The position numbers and the translations under genes were made by a program. From Bordetella parapertussis (GTDB taxonomy: Bacteria; Pseudomonadota; Gammaproteobacteria; Burkholderiales; SG8-41): DNA of 64,000 bases. The stretch lies in NCBI GenBank assembly GCA_945861275.1, contig CAMATZ010000036.1, positions 1 to 64,000 of the forward strand. The letters run 5' to 3'. Each line of letters opens with the position of its first letter. The stretch's first letter is position 1. Shown here in pieces: positions 52,793 to 61,067 of this stretch. The notes beneath the pieces are model-generated. The model saw only the letters and a program-made list of their open reading frames with translations, was not told the origin of the DNA and ran no database searches.

Positions 52793-53665
52793 CTATTTGA
52801 TTTTATTGAGAAATTCTTTTGCGGTCTCAACAAATCCCAATGGGTTGTCGAGCGTCACATGATGATCACAGCCTGCTACTTCAGCTACTTCCACCTGCGG
52901 CGCGAGTGCTTTGATGCCGGCGATGATCTCGGGCGACACGCGCCCGCTGCGGTCGCCTTTCATCAGCAGTGCCGGAATTTTGATGTTGGCCCAGTACGGT
53001 GTGAGGTTCTTGCCGACGCGCCTGGCATAGACATTGCGATCGACCTTGCTACGCCAGCGGCCGTCCTCGAATTGCCGGCCGCTGTGCAGCGCAAGATGCC
53101 GCACCATGCCAGGCGTTGCGCTGCTGCTGCCCGTAGGACGCACCTTGTACTTCGCCACAAATTCGCTCTGGTCGGCGTAACTGCTGCCTTCGCGGCTGCC
53201 AATCTCGTTCATCGCTGTGACACGTTCCGCCGGCATGTTGACCGAGGAATCAATCATGATGAACGCCTTGGCGCGGCCCGGGTAGGTTGCTGCATACACG
53301 ATCGATACCAGACCGCCCATCGAATGGCCGACCAGGATGAAATCGCGCAAATCCAGTTTTTCGGTCAAGGCGTGTATATCCGCCGCATAGCGGTCATACG
53401 TATATTCAGGCTCCGCCGAACGATCCCACTGACTATCGCCATGCCCGCGCTGATCCGCCGCCAGCACGTGATAGTCGCTGGTTAATCCCGCTGCGACAAA
53501 ATCAAACCAGTGTGCGTGCGCCGCACTGCCGTGCATGCAAAGCATCTGCGGTTTACCGGCGGTGCCGTAATCCTGCACGTGCAGTTTGAGGCCGGCGACT
53601 TCGATGTAGCGATCGGTGTACGGTGCGGGTTTGAGTTCGGCTGTTTTATTGAGTTGAGCGGACAT
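52793..53665 (-). CDS. Alpha/beta hydrolase, paralogue B
   Basis: 290 residues, a tandem paralogue of the previous gene: both start MSAQLN, share HWYDFV or HWFDFVAAG, RGHGDSQWD and VGHSMGG, and end FLNKIK. Nucleophile Ser in ILVGHSMGGLVS and catalytic His in CDHHVTLDNPLGF. It is followed upstream on the same strand by the asparaginase gene, suggesting one operon. Confidence 0.88.
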   Translation of the reverse strand: MSAQLNKTAELKPAPYTDRYIEVAGLKLHVQDYGTAGKPQMLCMHGSAAHAHWFDFVAAGLTSDYHVLAADQRGHGDSQWDRSAEPEYTYDRYAADIHALTEKLDLRDFILVGHSMGGLVSIVYAATYPGRAKAFIMIDSSVNMPAERVTAMNEIGSREGSSYADQSEFVAKYKVRPTGSSSATPGMVRHLALHSGRQFEDGRWRSKVDRNVYARRVGKNLTPYWANIKIPALLMKGDRSGRVSPEIIAGIKALAPQVEVAEVAGCDHHVTLDNPLGFVETAKEFLNKIK

Positions 53666-53689
53666 CGTTTTGTTTTACATCGCTTTCAG

Positions 53690-54781
53690 TTAATAGTCTT
53701 TAAATATGCGCCGGATCTCGGCCAGATCGCGCGTTTTGGTCAATGCGAGCATCAGCAGAATGCGTGCCTTCTGCGGATTCAAATTATCGCCAGGTACCAT
53801 ACCTTCGGCATCGTATTCCTTGCGCGATATGACGCGCCCGTTGCCGGTGCGGTTAGAGTTCACAATCACCGGCCGCGTATCAAACGGCCCCAAGGACTTG
53901 ATTGCCGCGCGTTCGTGCAAGGACAATCCGCCCGCGCCGGTGCCGGCGAAAACAATGCCGCCTGCGCCTGATGCGCCGACTGCCTTGATGGCATCCAGGC
54001 TCGGTTCGGCGTACGCATAGAGGATTTCCACCTTCGGCAAACTCGACAATTTGCCGACATCGAACTCCGAGCGCGCGGTGTGGCGCTTGGTCGATGCGCG
54101 ATAAAACGTGACCTCGTCTGCATCGACATAACCCAGAAAACCCAGTTCACCGGAACGGAATGCTTCGACGCGATAGGTATTCGATTTGGTGACATCGCGC
54201 GCGCCGTTGATCTCGTCGTTCATCACCACCAGCACACCTTTGCCGTGCGACACCGGCGCACCCGCCACGCGTATCGCGTTCAACAGATTGAGCGGCCCGT
54301 CGGCGCTGATCGCCGTTGCGGGACGCTGCGAGCCGACAAGCACCACCGGCTTGTCATGTTTGACGGTGAGATTGAGGAAATACGCGGTTTCTTCCAGCGT
54401 ATTGGTACCGTGCGTAATCACTACTCCCGCCACCTTTGCATCTTCGTTGAAAATGGCGTTAATGCGCGCGGCGAGCTTCAACCAGATAGCCGTGTTCATA
54501 TTGGTACTGCCAATATTGGCGATTTGCTCGACACGCACTTGGGCGTAGCCCTTGATTTCCGGTACGGCATCGACCAGTTCCGCACCGAGTATGGAACCTG
54601 CTTTGTATTCGGACAGGCTGGTCGTGGAACTGCCGCGGCCGGCGATAGTGCCGCCGGTAGAGAGCACGACCACCAGTGGCAGGTCAGCGGCGAAGGTAGG
54701 TGTTGCGCCTATCGACACGCCACCGGCGGCAAACAACAAGGCCGTCGCACACCATCGTTTTAATGTCATTGCAATGCTCAT
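53690..54781 (-). CDS. Type II (periplasmic) L-asparaginase, with HGTN instead of HGTD
   Basis: 363 residues with a signal peptide (to about residue 31). STGGTIAGRG carries the nucleophilic Thr45. The second catalytic triplet reads ITHGTNTLEETAYFL, so Asn127 replaces the Asp that pairs with Thr in E. coli AnsB. The Lys segment NGARDVTKSNTY is kept. The fold is clearly asparaginase, but activity or specificity may differ. Upstream on the same strand is Bug gene 7. Confidence 0.88.
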   Translation of the reverse strand: MSIAMTLKRWCATALLFAAGGVSIGATPTFAADLPLVVVLSTGGTIAGRGSSTTSLSEYKAGSILGAELVDAVPEIKGYAQVRVEQIANIGSTNMNTAIWLKLAARINAIFNEDAKVAGVVITHGTNTLEETAYFLNLTVKHDKPVVLVGSQRPATAISADGPLNLLNAIRVAGAPVSHGKGVLVVMNDEINGARDVTKSNTYRVEAFRSGELGFLGYVDADEVTFYRASTKRHTARSEFDVGKLSSLPKVEILYAYAEPSLDAIKAVGASGAGGIVFAGTGAGGLSLHERAAIKSLGPFDTRPVIVNSNRTGNGRVISRKEYDAEGMVPGDNLNPQKARILLMLALTKTRDLAEIRRIFKDY

Positions 54782-54804
54782 GGAACCTCCTCTGCGACCG
54801 CCGC

Positions 54805-55788
54805 CTAATCGATTTTGGTGCCGGTCGCCTTCACCAGCTTCGCCCAGCGCGCGATTTCGCTTTTCATGTAATCGCCAAAATATTCCGGCGTAGTGCCTAT
54901 CGGTTCAAATGCTTCAGGAATCAATCGCTGGCGCAGTTCGTTATTCTTTAGCGCGGCGAGAAATTCGCGATTCAAGCGGGCGATGATATCAGCAGGCGTG
55001 CCGGCTGGGGCGAGCACGCCGTACCACACCGCGGAGTCGTAGCCCGGCACCGTCTCGGCAATCGCCGGCAGATCGGGCAGCGCGGGCGAACGTTTGGCGG
55101 TGGTCACGCCCAGCGCGCGCAAACGGCCGGCGCGGATAAATCCGCTGGTCGAGGTGTAAGTGAGGTAACTCAGTTGCAATTGCCCCGCGACCAGATCGAT
55201 CAGCGCCGGCGCGCCACCCTTGTACGGAATGTGCAGTGACTTCACGCGCGCCAGCGAATTGAGCATTTCGCCGGCAAGATGCGAACCGCTGCCGTTGCCC
55301 GCCGAGCCGTAAGTCAGTGCGGCGGGCTGCGCGCGCGCCAGTGCCACGAGGTCCTTCACCGAACGCACCGGCAGCGCCGGATGTACCACCAGCAGATAGG
55401 GTGCTGCGCCCAGCAGTGAGATCGGCGCGAAATCGCGCACCACATCATACGGCAGCTTCGGATACAGACTCGGATTCACCGCCAGTTGTGCGGTAATCGC
55501 AAACACCAGCGTGTAGCCATCCGGCGGCGATTTCGCGACCAGCTCCATGCCGATGTTGCCGCCCGCGCCACCGCGATTTTCAACCACCATCTGCTGACCC
55601 ATGCTGGCGCTGACCAGCTGCGCCAGCGGCCGCGCAACGATGTCGCTGCCGCCGCCGGGTGGGTAGGGCAATACCAAGCGTATGGGTTTTGATGGATACG
55701 CCTGTCCTGAGCCTGCCGAAGTGGGTTGTGCGAAAGCTGGCAACCCCAGCGCCAATAGCAGTGGCACGGCCCAGATTGCGGCACGCAT
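54805..55788 (-). CDS. Bug/TctC family binding protein (7)
   Basis: 327 residues from the ATG at 55788 (MRAAIWAVPLLLALGLPAFAQ as signal, shown in part); earlier in-frame starts would overlap the PIN-toxin gene. Motifs: YPSKPIRLVLPYPPGGGSD, VVENRGGAGGNIGMEL, HIPYKGGAPALIDLVAG. Between signal and mature domain lies PTSAGSGQA, encoded by the REP-like element at 55701-55724. It is 23 nt ahead of the asparaginase gene in one operon. Confidence 0.88.
   Translation of the reverse strand: MRAAIWAVPLLLALGLPAFAQPTSAGSGQAYPSKPIRLVLPYPPGGGSDIVARPLAQLVSASMGQQMVVENRGGAGGNIGMELVAKSPPDGYTLVFAITAQLAVNPSLYPKLPYDVVRDFAPISLLGAAPYLLVVHPALPVRSVKDLVALARAQPAALTYGSAGNGSGSHLAGEMLNSLARVKSLHIPYKGGAPALIDLVAGQLQLSYLTYTSTSGFIRAGRLRALGVTTAKRSPALPDLPAIAETVPGYDSAVWYGVLAPAGTPADIIARLNREFLAALKNNELRQRLIPEAFEPIGTTPEYFGDYMKSEIARWAKLVKATGTKID
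55701..55724. repeat. REP-like element in Bug gene 7 (copy 1)
   Basis: CCTGTCCTGAGCCTGCCGAA followed by GTGG, one arm of the palindromic element found complete at 58659-58692. It is in frame and encodes part of the linker after the signal peptide. Confidence 0.7.
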
Positions 55789-55807
55789 AGTTGCGATCAC
55801 GGATAAG

Positions 55808-56224
55808 CTATTTGACGTCATCAAATGGGTTGATAACAGCAATACCCGTCGGCGCAAAATGTTTCACGTTTCGCGTCACCACGGTTAAGCCGTGTGTCAG
55901 GGCCGTAGCCGCAATCAACAGATCGGCGCCATCGTGACCCAACTTGGCCGAAAGCCGTCCCCACAGCCGTGCGGCATCGGCCGACACTGGCAGCACTTGG
56001 TCATCGTAAAGTCTCAACAGCGCCTCGATCCAAAGCTCCAATTCAGCCGCGAACGCCGCATCGGATTTGCGCGCCATTTCTATACCGCGCTCGATTTCGC
56101 CGACACTGACAACGCTGATAAACAAGGTCTCCGACTTTTGCGTTTGCATCCACCGCACGACCTTGCGCGATGGTTTGGCTTTGCGCAACTCCGAGAGCAG
56201 CACCGTGTCGAGCAAAAAACTCAC
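55808..56224 (-). CDS. PIN-domain (VapC-type) toxin
   Basis: 138-residue PIN-domain ribonuclease. Acidic metal site: Asp6 in FLLDTVLLSELRK, Glu in SVGEIERGIEMAR, Asp in GADLLIAATAL. The usual Asn after the first Asp is Val here. The C-terminal VVTRNVKHFAPTGIAVINPF is typical. Its start overlaps the antitoxin stop (ATGA). Confidence 0.88.
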   Translation of the reverse strand: MSFLLDTVLLSELRKAKPSRKVVRWMQTQKSETLFISVVSVGEIERGIEMARKSDAAFAAELELWIEALLRLYDDQVLPVSADAARLWGRLSAKLGHDGADLLIAATALTHGLTVVTRNVKHFAPTGIAVINPFDDVK

Positions 56225-56496
56225 AATTCGATGTCACGCAGTGCGAGCTTCGACCGCGGCATGACCGGTTCAGATCGAGCCGCTCGCTGTCGTGGCATCG
56301 CGAGCAGATGCGCAACAAAATTTGGCGCATCCTTTTTCGCGCTGTTTTTCAGCGCAACATAAGCCTTCTCGGAAAGCACCATCACCGCATCCTTGCCGCG
56401 CCGCGTAATCCGCTGCGGATTACCACGCAGCGCCGCCTCCACCAGTTCGCTGAGTTGCGCCTTGGCTGTTTGTAATTGCCATTGAGTTTGCCGCAT
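56221..56496 (-). CDS. Phd/YefM-type antitoxin
   Basis: 91 residues. The N-terminal Phd/YefM domain (WQLQTAKAQLSELVEAALRG, RITRRGKDAVMVLSEKAY) binds DNA; the C-terminal part (PRQRAARSEPVMPRSKL) would cover the PIN toxin. It is first in the operon, before the toxin. Confidence 0.87.
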   Translation of the reverse strand: MRQTQWQLQTAKAQLSELVEAALRGNPQRITRRGKDAVMVLSEKAYVALKNSAKKDAPNFVAHLLAMPRQRAARSEPVMPRSKLALRDIEL

Positions 56497-56513
56497 GGAT
56501 TGTTCCGCCTGAA

Positions 56514-56534
56514 CTAGTCTGTTTAACGGACTAG
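56514..56534 (-). promoter_or_regulatory. Inverted-repeat operator of the phd-PIN module
   Basis: CTAGTC, 9 nt, GACTAG: a perfect 6-bp inverted repeat just downstream of the predicted promoter and ahead of the antitoxin gene. The position suits autorepression by the Phd-type antitoxin. Confidence 0.6.
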
Positions 56535-56563
56535 ACTATGCAAGGTGTGATTCCGCTTGTCAA
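56535..56563 (-). promoter_or_regulatory. Sigma-70 promoter of the phd-PIN module
   Basis: On the minus strand TTGACA (56558-56563), 17 nt, CATAGT (56535-56540). The -35 box is a perfect consensus. The operator repeat begins directly after the -10 box. Confidence 0.65.
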
Positions 56564-56722
56564 GGCTGCAAGTAACCCGATTCACGACCAGCGTATACCT
56601 GTCGCTCGCGGGCGCTGCAAAGCGTAAACTTCATTGACGAGACCTGCGAACGCGTTTGACGGTCTCGCGTGGCGATGCTTAACTAATTGTTTTTATTGAT
56701 ATTGTTACAAAATAAAAATTGT

Positions 56723-57721
56723 ATGGCACTTCTTGGTAATGCAATGAAATTCGCGACGTTGACGACGTTGATATTCTCAACGACCGCAGGCGCGCAACCC
56801 ACTTCGACAGGCTCAGGACAGGCGTATCCATCCGGCCCGATGAACATGGTGGTGCCATTCCCACCCGGCGGCGGCACCGATATTCTCGGTCGCGCAATCG
56901 CGCAAAAGCTGAGCGAGGCATGGGGGCAGCCGGTGATCGTCGATAACCGCAGCGGCGCGAATGGCGTGATTGGCACCGCGCATGTCGCGCGAGCCGCGCC
57001 CGATGGGCACACCATGTTGATCGTGCCGGGCGGTATCGCAGTCAATCCCGCGATACGCAAGACGCTGCCGTACGACACGCTTAAGGATCTTGCGCCGGTG
57101 ACGCAGCTTGCGTCGAGTCCGCTGGTGCTTGCGGTGCATCCGTCGTTTCCGCCGCGCTCGGTCAAGGAGGTGGTCGCGTTCGCGAAAGCGCGACCGGACG
57201 AAATCAATTTTGGCACCTCGGGCAACGGTTCGCCGCCGCACATGGCCGCTGAGTTGTTTAAACATCTTTCCGGCACGCGCATGACGCATATTCCCTACAA
57301 GGGCGCGGGGCCGGCGCTGATCGATCTGATTTCCGGACAGATCGCGCTGTATTTCATGAATGCACTGCAAGTCGTGCCCTACGTGCGCTCCGGTCAGGTG
57401 CGCGCGCTGGGCCTGTCGAACACCACGCGCTCCGCCGCGCTGCCCGGCGTGCCGCCCATCGCCGAAGCCGGCGTGCCGGGCTACGAGCTGACACACTGGT
57501 ATGGTTTGTTTGTGCGCGGCGGCACGCCGCAAGCATCGGTAAACAAGCTGCAAACGGAAATGGCGCGCATACTCAAACAACCGGATGTCGAGAAGCGCCT
57601 CACCAACGAGGGCGCAACGCTGGTGGCCAGCACGCCCGATCAGTTCGCAGCGTTTTTGCTTATTGAGATGAAAAAAGCCGCTGCGATTGTGAAGGCGTCA
57701 GGGATGACGGAAAGTAATTAA
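56723..57721 (+). CDS. Bug/TctC family binding protein (8)
   Basis: 332 residues from the ATG at 56723; an ATG at 56744 also fits. Signal MKFATLTTLIFSTTAGAQ, then PTSTGSGQAYP, encoded by the REP-like element. Motifs: MVVPFPPGGGTDILGRA, VIVDNRSGANGVIGTA, HIPYKGAGPALIDLISG. It converges on Bug gene 9 with a 47-nt gap. No enzyme gene is directly linked on its strand. Confidence 0.88.
   Translation: MALLGNAMKFATLTTLIFSTTAGAQPTSTGSGQAYPSGPMNMVVPFPPGGGTDILGRAIAQKLSEAWGQPVIVDNRSGANGVIGTAHVARAAPDGHTMLIVPGGIAVNPAIRKTLPYDTLKDLAPVTQLASSPLVLAVHPSFPPRSVKEVVAFAKARPDEINFGTSGNGSPPHMAAELFKHLSGTRMTHIPYKGAGPALIDLISGQIALYFMNALQVVPYVRSGQVRALGLSNTTRSAALPGVPPIAEAGVPGYELTHWYGLFVRGGTPQASVNKLQTEMARILKQPDVEKRLTNEGATLVASTPDQFAAFLLIEMKKAAAIVKASGMTESN
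56799..56822. repeat. REP-like element in Bug gene 8 (copy 2)
   Basis: CCACTTCGACAGGCTCAGGA followed by CAGG: the opposite arm of the same element, in frame, encoding TSTGSGQ directly after the signal peptide. Confidence 0.7.
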
Positions 57722-57768
57722 CCCGCCGGACAGTAGCGTGCGCCATGCGCACGAAACTCAAGCAATCG

Positions 57769-58791
57769 TCAATTCGATTTCAAGCCAAGGCGCTTCACCA
57801 CCTCGCCAAACGTCTGTATCTGCTCGCGCAGAATCTTGTCGTGTTCCAGCGGTGTGGTGGGTGCGGGATGGTAGTCTTGCGCCAGCAGTTTTTCTTTGAC
57901 ATCGGACTGTGCGAACACGCGCGCAACATCGCGGCTCACCTGATTGCGGATCGCCATCGGCGTTCGCGCGGGTGCGACCAGCGAGTGCGAGCCATCACGG
58001 CCGTATCCTGAAACAACCTCGGCGATTGCCGGCACATCCGGCAGCAGCGGCGAGCGCTTGGGCGTGCTCACCGCGAGTGGTAACAACAGGCCGTTCTTGA
58101 TCAGCGCCAGCGCCGAGCCGAGTCCGACGATACAGTACTGCACGCGTCCGCCGGCCACTTCGAGCAACGCATCCGGCGTGCCCTTGAATCCGACGTGCAC
58201 CGCCTTGATACCCGCGGCAAAATTAAATCGCTCCGCGTTCAGATGCGTGCTGCTGCCCGCGCCGCCGGAGCTGAAAAATATTTTTCCTGGTCGCGCCTGC
58301 GCGTAGGCGACGAAATCCTTCAGCGTCTTCGGCCCCAAAGTCGGCAACACCGGCAGCACGCTGGTGCTGAAGCCGATTTGCGTAACCCCGGCGAAATCCT
58401 TGAGTGGGTCATACGGCAGATTGGGCGTCATCGCCGCGCCGATGGTGAACTGCGCGGAGATCAGCAGTAGCGTGTAGCCGTCAGGTGCAGCCTTGGCGAG
58501 TATCGCTGCCGCTATGGTGCCCGCCGCGCCGGGACGGTTTTCGATCACCACCGGCTGCCCCCACAGCTCGCTCAACTTGGGGCCGAGCGTGCGCGCCAGG
58601 ATATCGCTGGGACTGCCGAATGCGCCGGACAACATGCGTACCGGCTTTACCGGATATGCCTGTCCTGAGCCCTTCGACAAGCTCAGGACAGGCTCTGACG
58701 AACGGATTGCCGCAGGCTGCGCCAACAACGGCGATGCAAAAACCGCCAGCGCCACCGCACTCGCCAGTATCGGGCTTGCTGTAGTGCGCAT
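57769..58791 (-). CDS. Bug/TctC family binding protein (9)
   Basis: 340 residues from the ATG at 58791. Signal MRTTASPILASAVALAVF continuing to LLAQ, then a longer linker SSEPVLSLSKGSGQAYP that contains the full palindromic element. Motifs: PVKPVRMLSGAFGSPSDILAR, VVIENRPGAAGTIAAAIL, HVGFKGTPDALLEVAGG. It is divergent from hyuA, so it probably delivers the substrate of the hydantoinase-type enzyme. Confidence 0.88.
   Translation of the reverse strand: MRTTASPILASAVALAVFASPLLAQPAAIRSSEPVLSLSKGSGQAYPVKPVRMLSGAFGSPSDILARTLGPKLSELWGQPVVIENRPGAAGTIAAAILAKAAPDGYTLLLISAQFTIGAAMTPNLPYDPLKDFAGVTQIGFSTSVLPVLPTLGPKTLKDFVAYAQARPGKIFFSSGGAGSSTHLNAERFNFAAGIKAVHVGFKGTPDALLEVAGGRVQYCIVGLGSALALIKNGLLLPLAVSTPKRSPLLPDVPAIAEVVSGYGRDGSHSLVAPARTPMAIRNQVSRDVARVFAQSDVKEKLLAQDYHPAPTTPLEHDKILREQIQTFGEVVKRLGLKSN
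58659..58692. repeat. REP-like palindromic element in Bug gene 9 (copy 3, complete)
   Basis: Twelve-base arms CCTGTCCTGAGC and GCTCAGGACAGG flank CCTTCGACAA, a perfect hairpin inside a coding sequence and in frame. Copies 1 and 2 are single arms of this element at the same place in two other Bug genes. Confidence 0.8.
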
Positions 58792-58964
58792 ATCAAAATC
58801 CCCAGGATTTGCAGGCCTGTAATCTATCGCAGGGTGCGGCGGCGCGCCAGCAAGTTGCGCGCGACAGTGTGATCGCGCACAATGGCCGGCGTGAAAGAGC
58901 ATCCTGTCCACCGGCGTTCGCGGTCGCGCGTGCGTTATTTCCCTTGTTTCGACATTCTAAAAAT

Positions 58965-61067
58965 ATGACCCGATCCACCGCTGGTGCGCGTTTGGCTGTG
59001 GATATAGGCGGCACATTTACCGATGTGGTGTTACAGGCCGGCAGCCGCCAATGGACAACCAAGGTGCTGACCACGCCTGCCGCACCCGAAGTGGGGCTGC
59101 TGGAGGCCATGAGCGCCATCCTCGCCGAGGCCGGCATGGCGGAAAGCGCACTCGATCTGCTGATCCTGGGCACTACCCTGGCCACCAATGCGCTGATCGA
59201 GCGCAAAGGCGCGAGGACGGCGTTGATCACCACTGCAGGTTTTCGTGATGTGGTGGAAATCGGCTGGGAACACCGCTTTGCGCAGTACGATATTTTTCTC
59301 GACAAGCCTGCGCCGCTGGTGCCGCGTGATTTGCGTTTTGGCGTGGCGGAACGCATCAATGTCAGCGGTCAGGTGCTGCTGCCGCTGGACGAAGCCGCCG
59401 TCATCAATCTCGCCGCTGTATTGCAGCAAGAAAACATCGAGAGTGTCGCGGTCGCGTTTTTGCAAAGTTATGCCAACCCGGCGCACGAACACCGCGTGCG
59501 TGCGTTGTTAAAGCAGCATGCGCCCAAGCTTTGGGTGACGCTTTCGTCCGACGTGTGCCCTGAGGTGCGCGAGTATGAACGCACCTCAACCGCCTGCGCC
59601 AATGCCTATGTGCAGCCGGTGATGGCGGGCTATCTGCAACGTCTGGAAACGCGGCTGCGCGGCATGGGCGTGCGTTGTCCGGTGTATCTGATGACTTCGG
59701 GCGGGGCGCTGACCACGCTGGCTATCGGTGCGGCGGAGCCGGTGCGCCTGGTCGAATCCGGTCCGGCGGGCGGTGCGATTTTGTCGCGCACCGTGGCGCA
59801 GCAGTGCGGCGTTAAGCGGGCTTTGTCATTTGACATGGGCGGCACTACCGCGAAGATTTGTTTTATCGATGACTACGAGCCGCAGATCTCGCGCAATTTT
59901 GAATTTGGCCGCATCTACCGCTTCCTCAAAGGAAGCGGCTTGCCGATACGCATTCCGGTGATTGAAATGGTGGAAATCGGCGCGGGTGGTGGGTCGATTG
60001 CGCGCCTTGATGACATGAAGCGTGTGCAGGTCGGCCCCGACAGCGCGGGCTCGGAACCGGGGCCCGCGTGTTATGCGCGCGGCGGCACCCATGCTACGGT
60101 CACCGATGCGGATTGTGTGATGGGATACCTCGATGCCGAGCGCTTCGCGGGCGGGCGCGTGAAGCTCGACCGCAAACGCGCGCAACGCGCAGTGACGGCC
60201 GACGTGGCGAAACCGCTGGCGCTGAACACCGAACTCGGGGCGCTGGCGATCAGCGAAATCGTCACCGAAAACATGGCCAATGCCGCACGCGTACACGCCA
60301 TGGAGCTGGGCAAGACGGTGGAAAATTACACGCTGATTGCGTTCGGCGGCGCCGCGCCGCTGCACGCAGCGCGGTTGGCCACCAAGCTGGGTATTACGCG
60401 CGTGATTGTGCCGCTGGGCGCCAGCGTGGGATCGGCGCTGGGGTTTTTAACTGCGCCGGTTGCTTTTCAGGCGGTGCGCAGCTGGTATGCGCTGCTGGAA
60501 ACGTTGGACGCAAAGCAAGCTAATCAATTGCTTGGGGAAATGGAGAAACAAGCAACGGACATGGTGCGCGCGGGGGCGGCCAACGCACCCCTCAAGACCG
60601 CACGCGTGGCCTTTATGCGCTACCAGGGGCAAGGCCATGAAATAGCGGTGGATTTGCCTGCCGGAAAACTCAACGCGCGCGATGCAGCGATGCTCGCGCG
60701 CCGTTTTGCCAAGGCCTATCATGCGCTGTATGGGCGGGCGATTCCTAACCTGGGTATCGAAATCATGAGCTGGTCGGTGACCGTTTCAACCCGGGTAAAA
60801 CCCGCGACGCGCGCGCGCCCCTTGGGTAACTCGGGTAACTCAGGCGCCGCCGCCGGGCCTACCGCAACCCGCAGCGTGTTCGAGGCCACACAAGGCAAAC
60901 AACGCGAAACCAGCATCTACGAACGCACGCAATTGGTGGCCGGTGCGATCATCAAAGGGCCGGCGCTCATCGCCGAGGATCAAACCACGACCGTGGTCAC
61001 CGCGGATTTCGACGCGCACGTCAATAGTGTAGGCTACATCGTGCTCGACCAGCGCAGGCGTAAATGA
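58965..61067 (+). CDS. hyuA: Hydantoinase/oxoprolinase family protein, subunit A
   Basis: 700 residues. The ASKHA-type ATP-binding start is RLAVDIGGTFTDVVLQ, followed by ILGTTLATNALIERKGART, the second motif FDMGGTTAKICFID and the Gly-rich GAGGGSIARLD. The family includes N-methylhydantoinase, 5-oxoprolinase and acetone/acetophenone carboxylases. I start at the ATG at 58965; the frame extends to 58809 but the added part is not family-like. It overlaps hyuB (ATGA). Confidence 0.92.
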   Translation: MTRSTAGARLAVDIGGTFTDVVLQAGSRQWTTKVLTTPAAPEVGLLEAMSAILAEAGMAESALDLLILGTTLATNALIERKGARTALITTAGFRDVVEIGWEHRFAQYDIFLDKPAPLVPRDLRFGVAERINVSGQVLLPLDEAAVINLAAVLQQENIESVAVAFLQSYANPAHEHRVRALLKQHAPKLWVTLSSDVCPEVREYERTSTACANAYVQPVMAGYLQRLETRLRGMGVRCPVYLMTSGGALTTLAIGAAEPVRLVESGPAGGAILSRTVAQQCGVKRALSFDMGGTTAKICFIDDYEPQISRNFEFGRIYRFLKGSGLPIRIPVIEMVEIGAGGGSIARLDDMKRVQVGPDSAGSEPGPACYARGGTHATVTDADCVMGYLDAERFAGGRVKLDRKRAQRAVTADVAKPLALNTELGALAISEIVTENMANAARVHAMELGKTVENYTLIAFGGAAPLHAARLATKLGITRVIVPLGASVGSALGFLTAPVAFQAVRSWYALLETLDAKQANQLLGEMEKQATDMVRAGAANAPLKTARVAFMRYQGQGHEIAVDLPAGKLNARDAAMLARRFAKAYHALYGRAIPNLGIEIMSWSVTVSTRVKPATRARPLGNSGNSGAAAGPTATRSVFEATQGKQRETSIYERTQLVAGAIIKGPALIAEDQTTTVVTADFDAHVNSVGYIVLDQRRRK

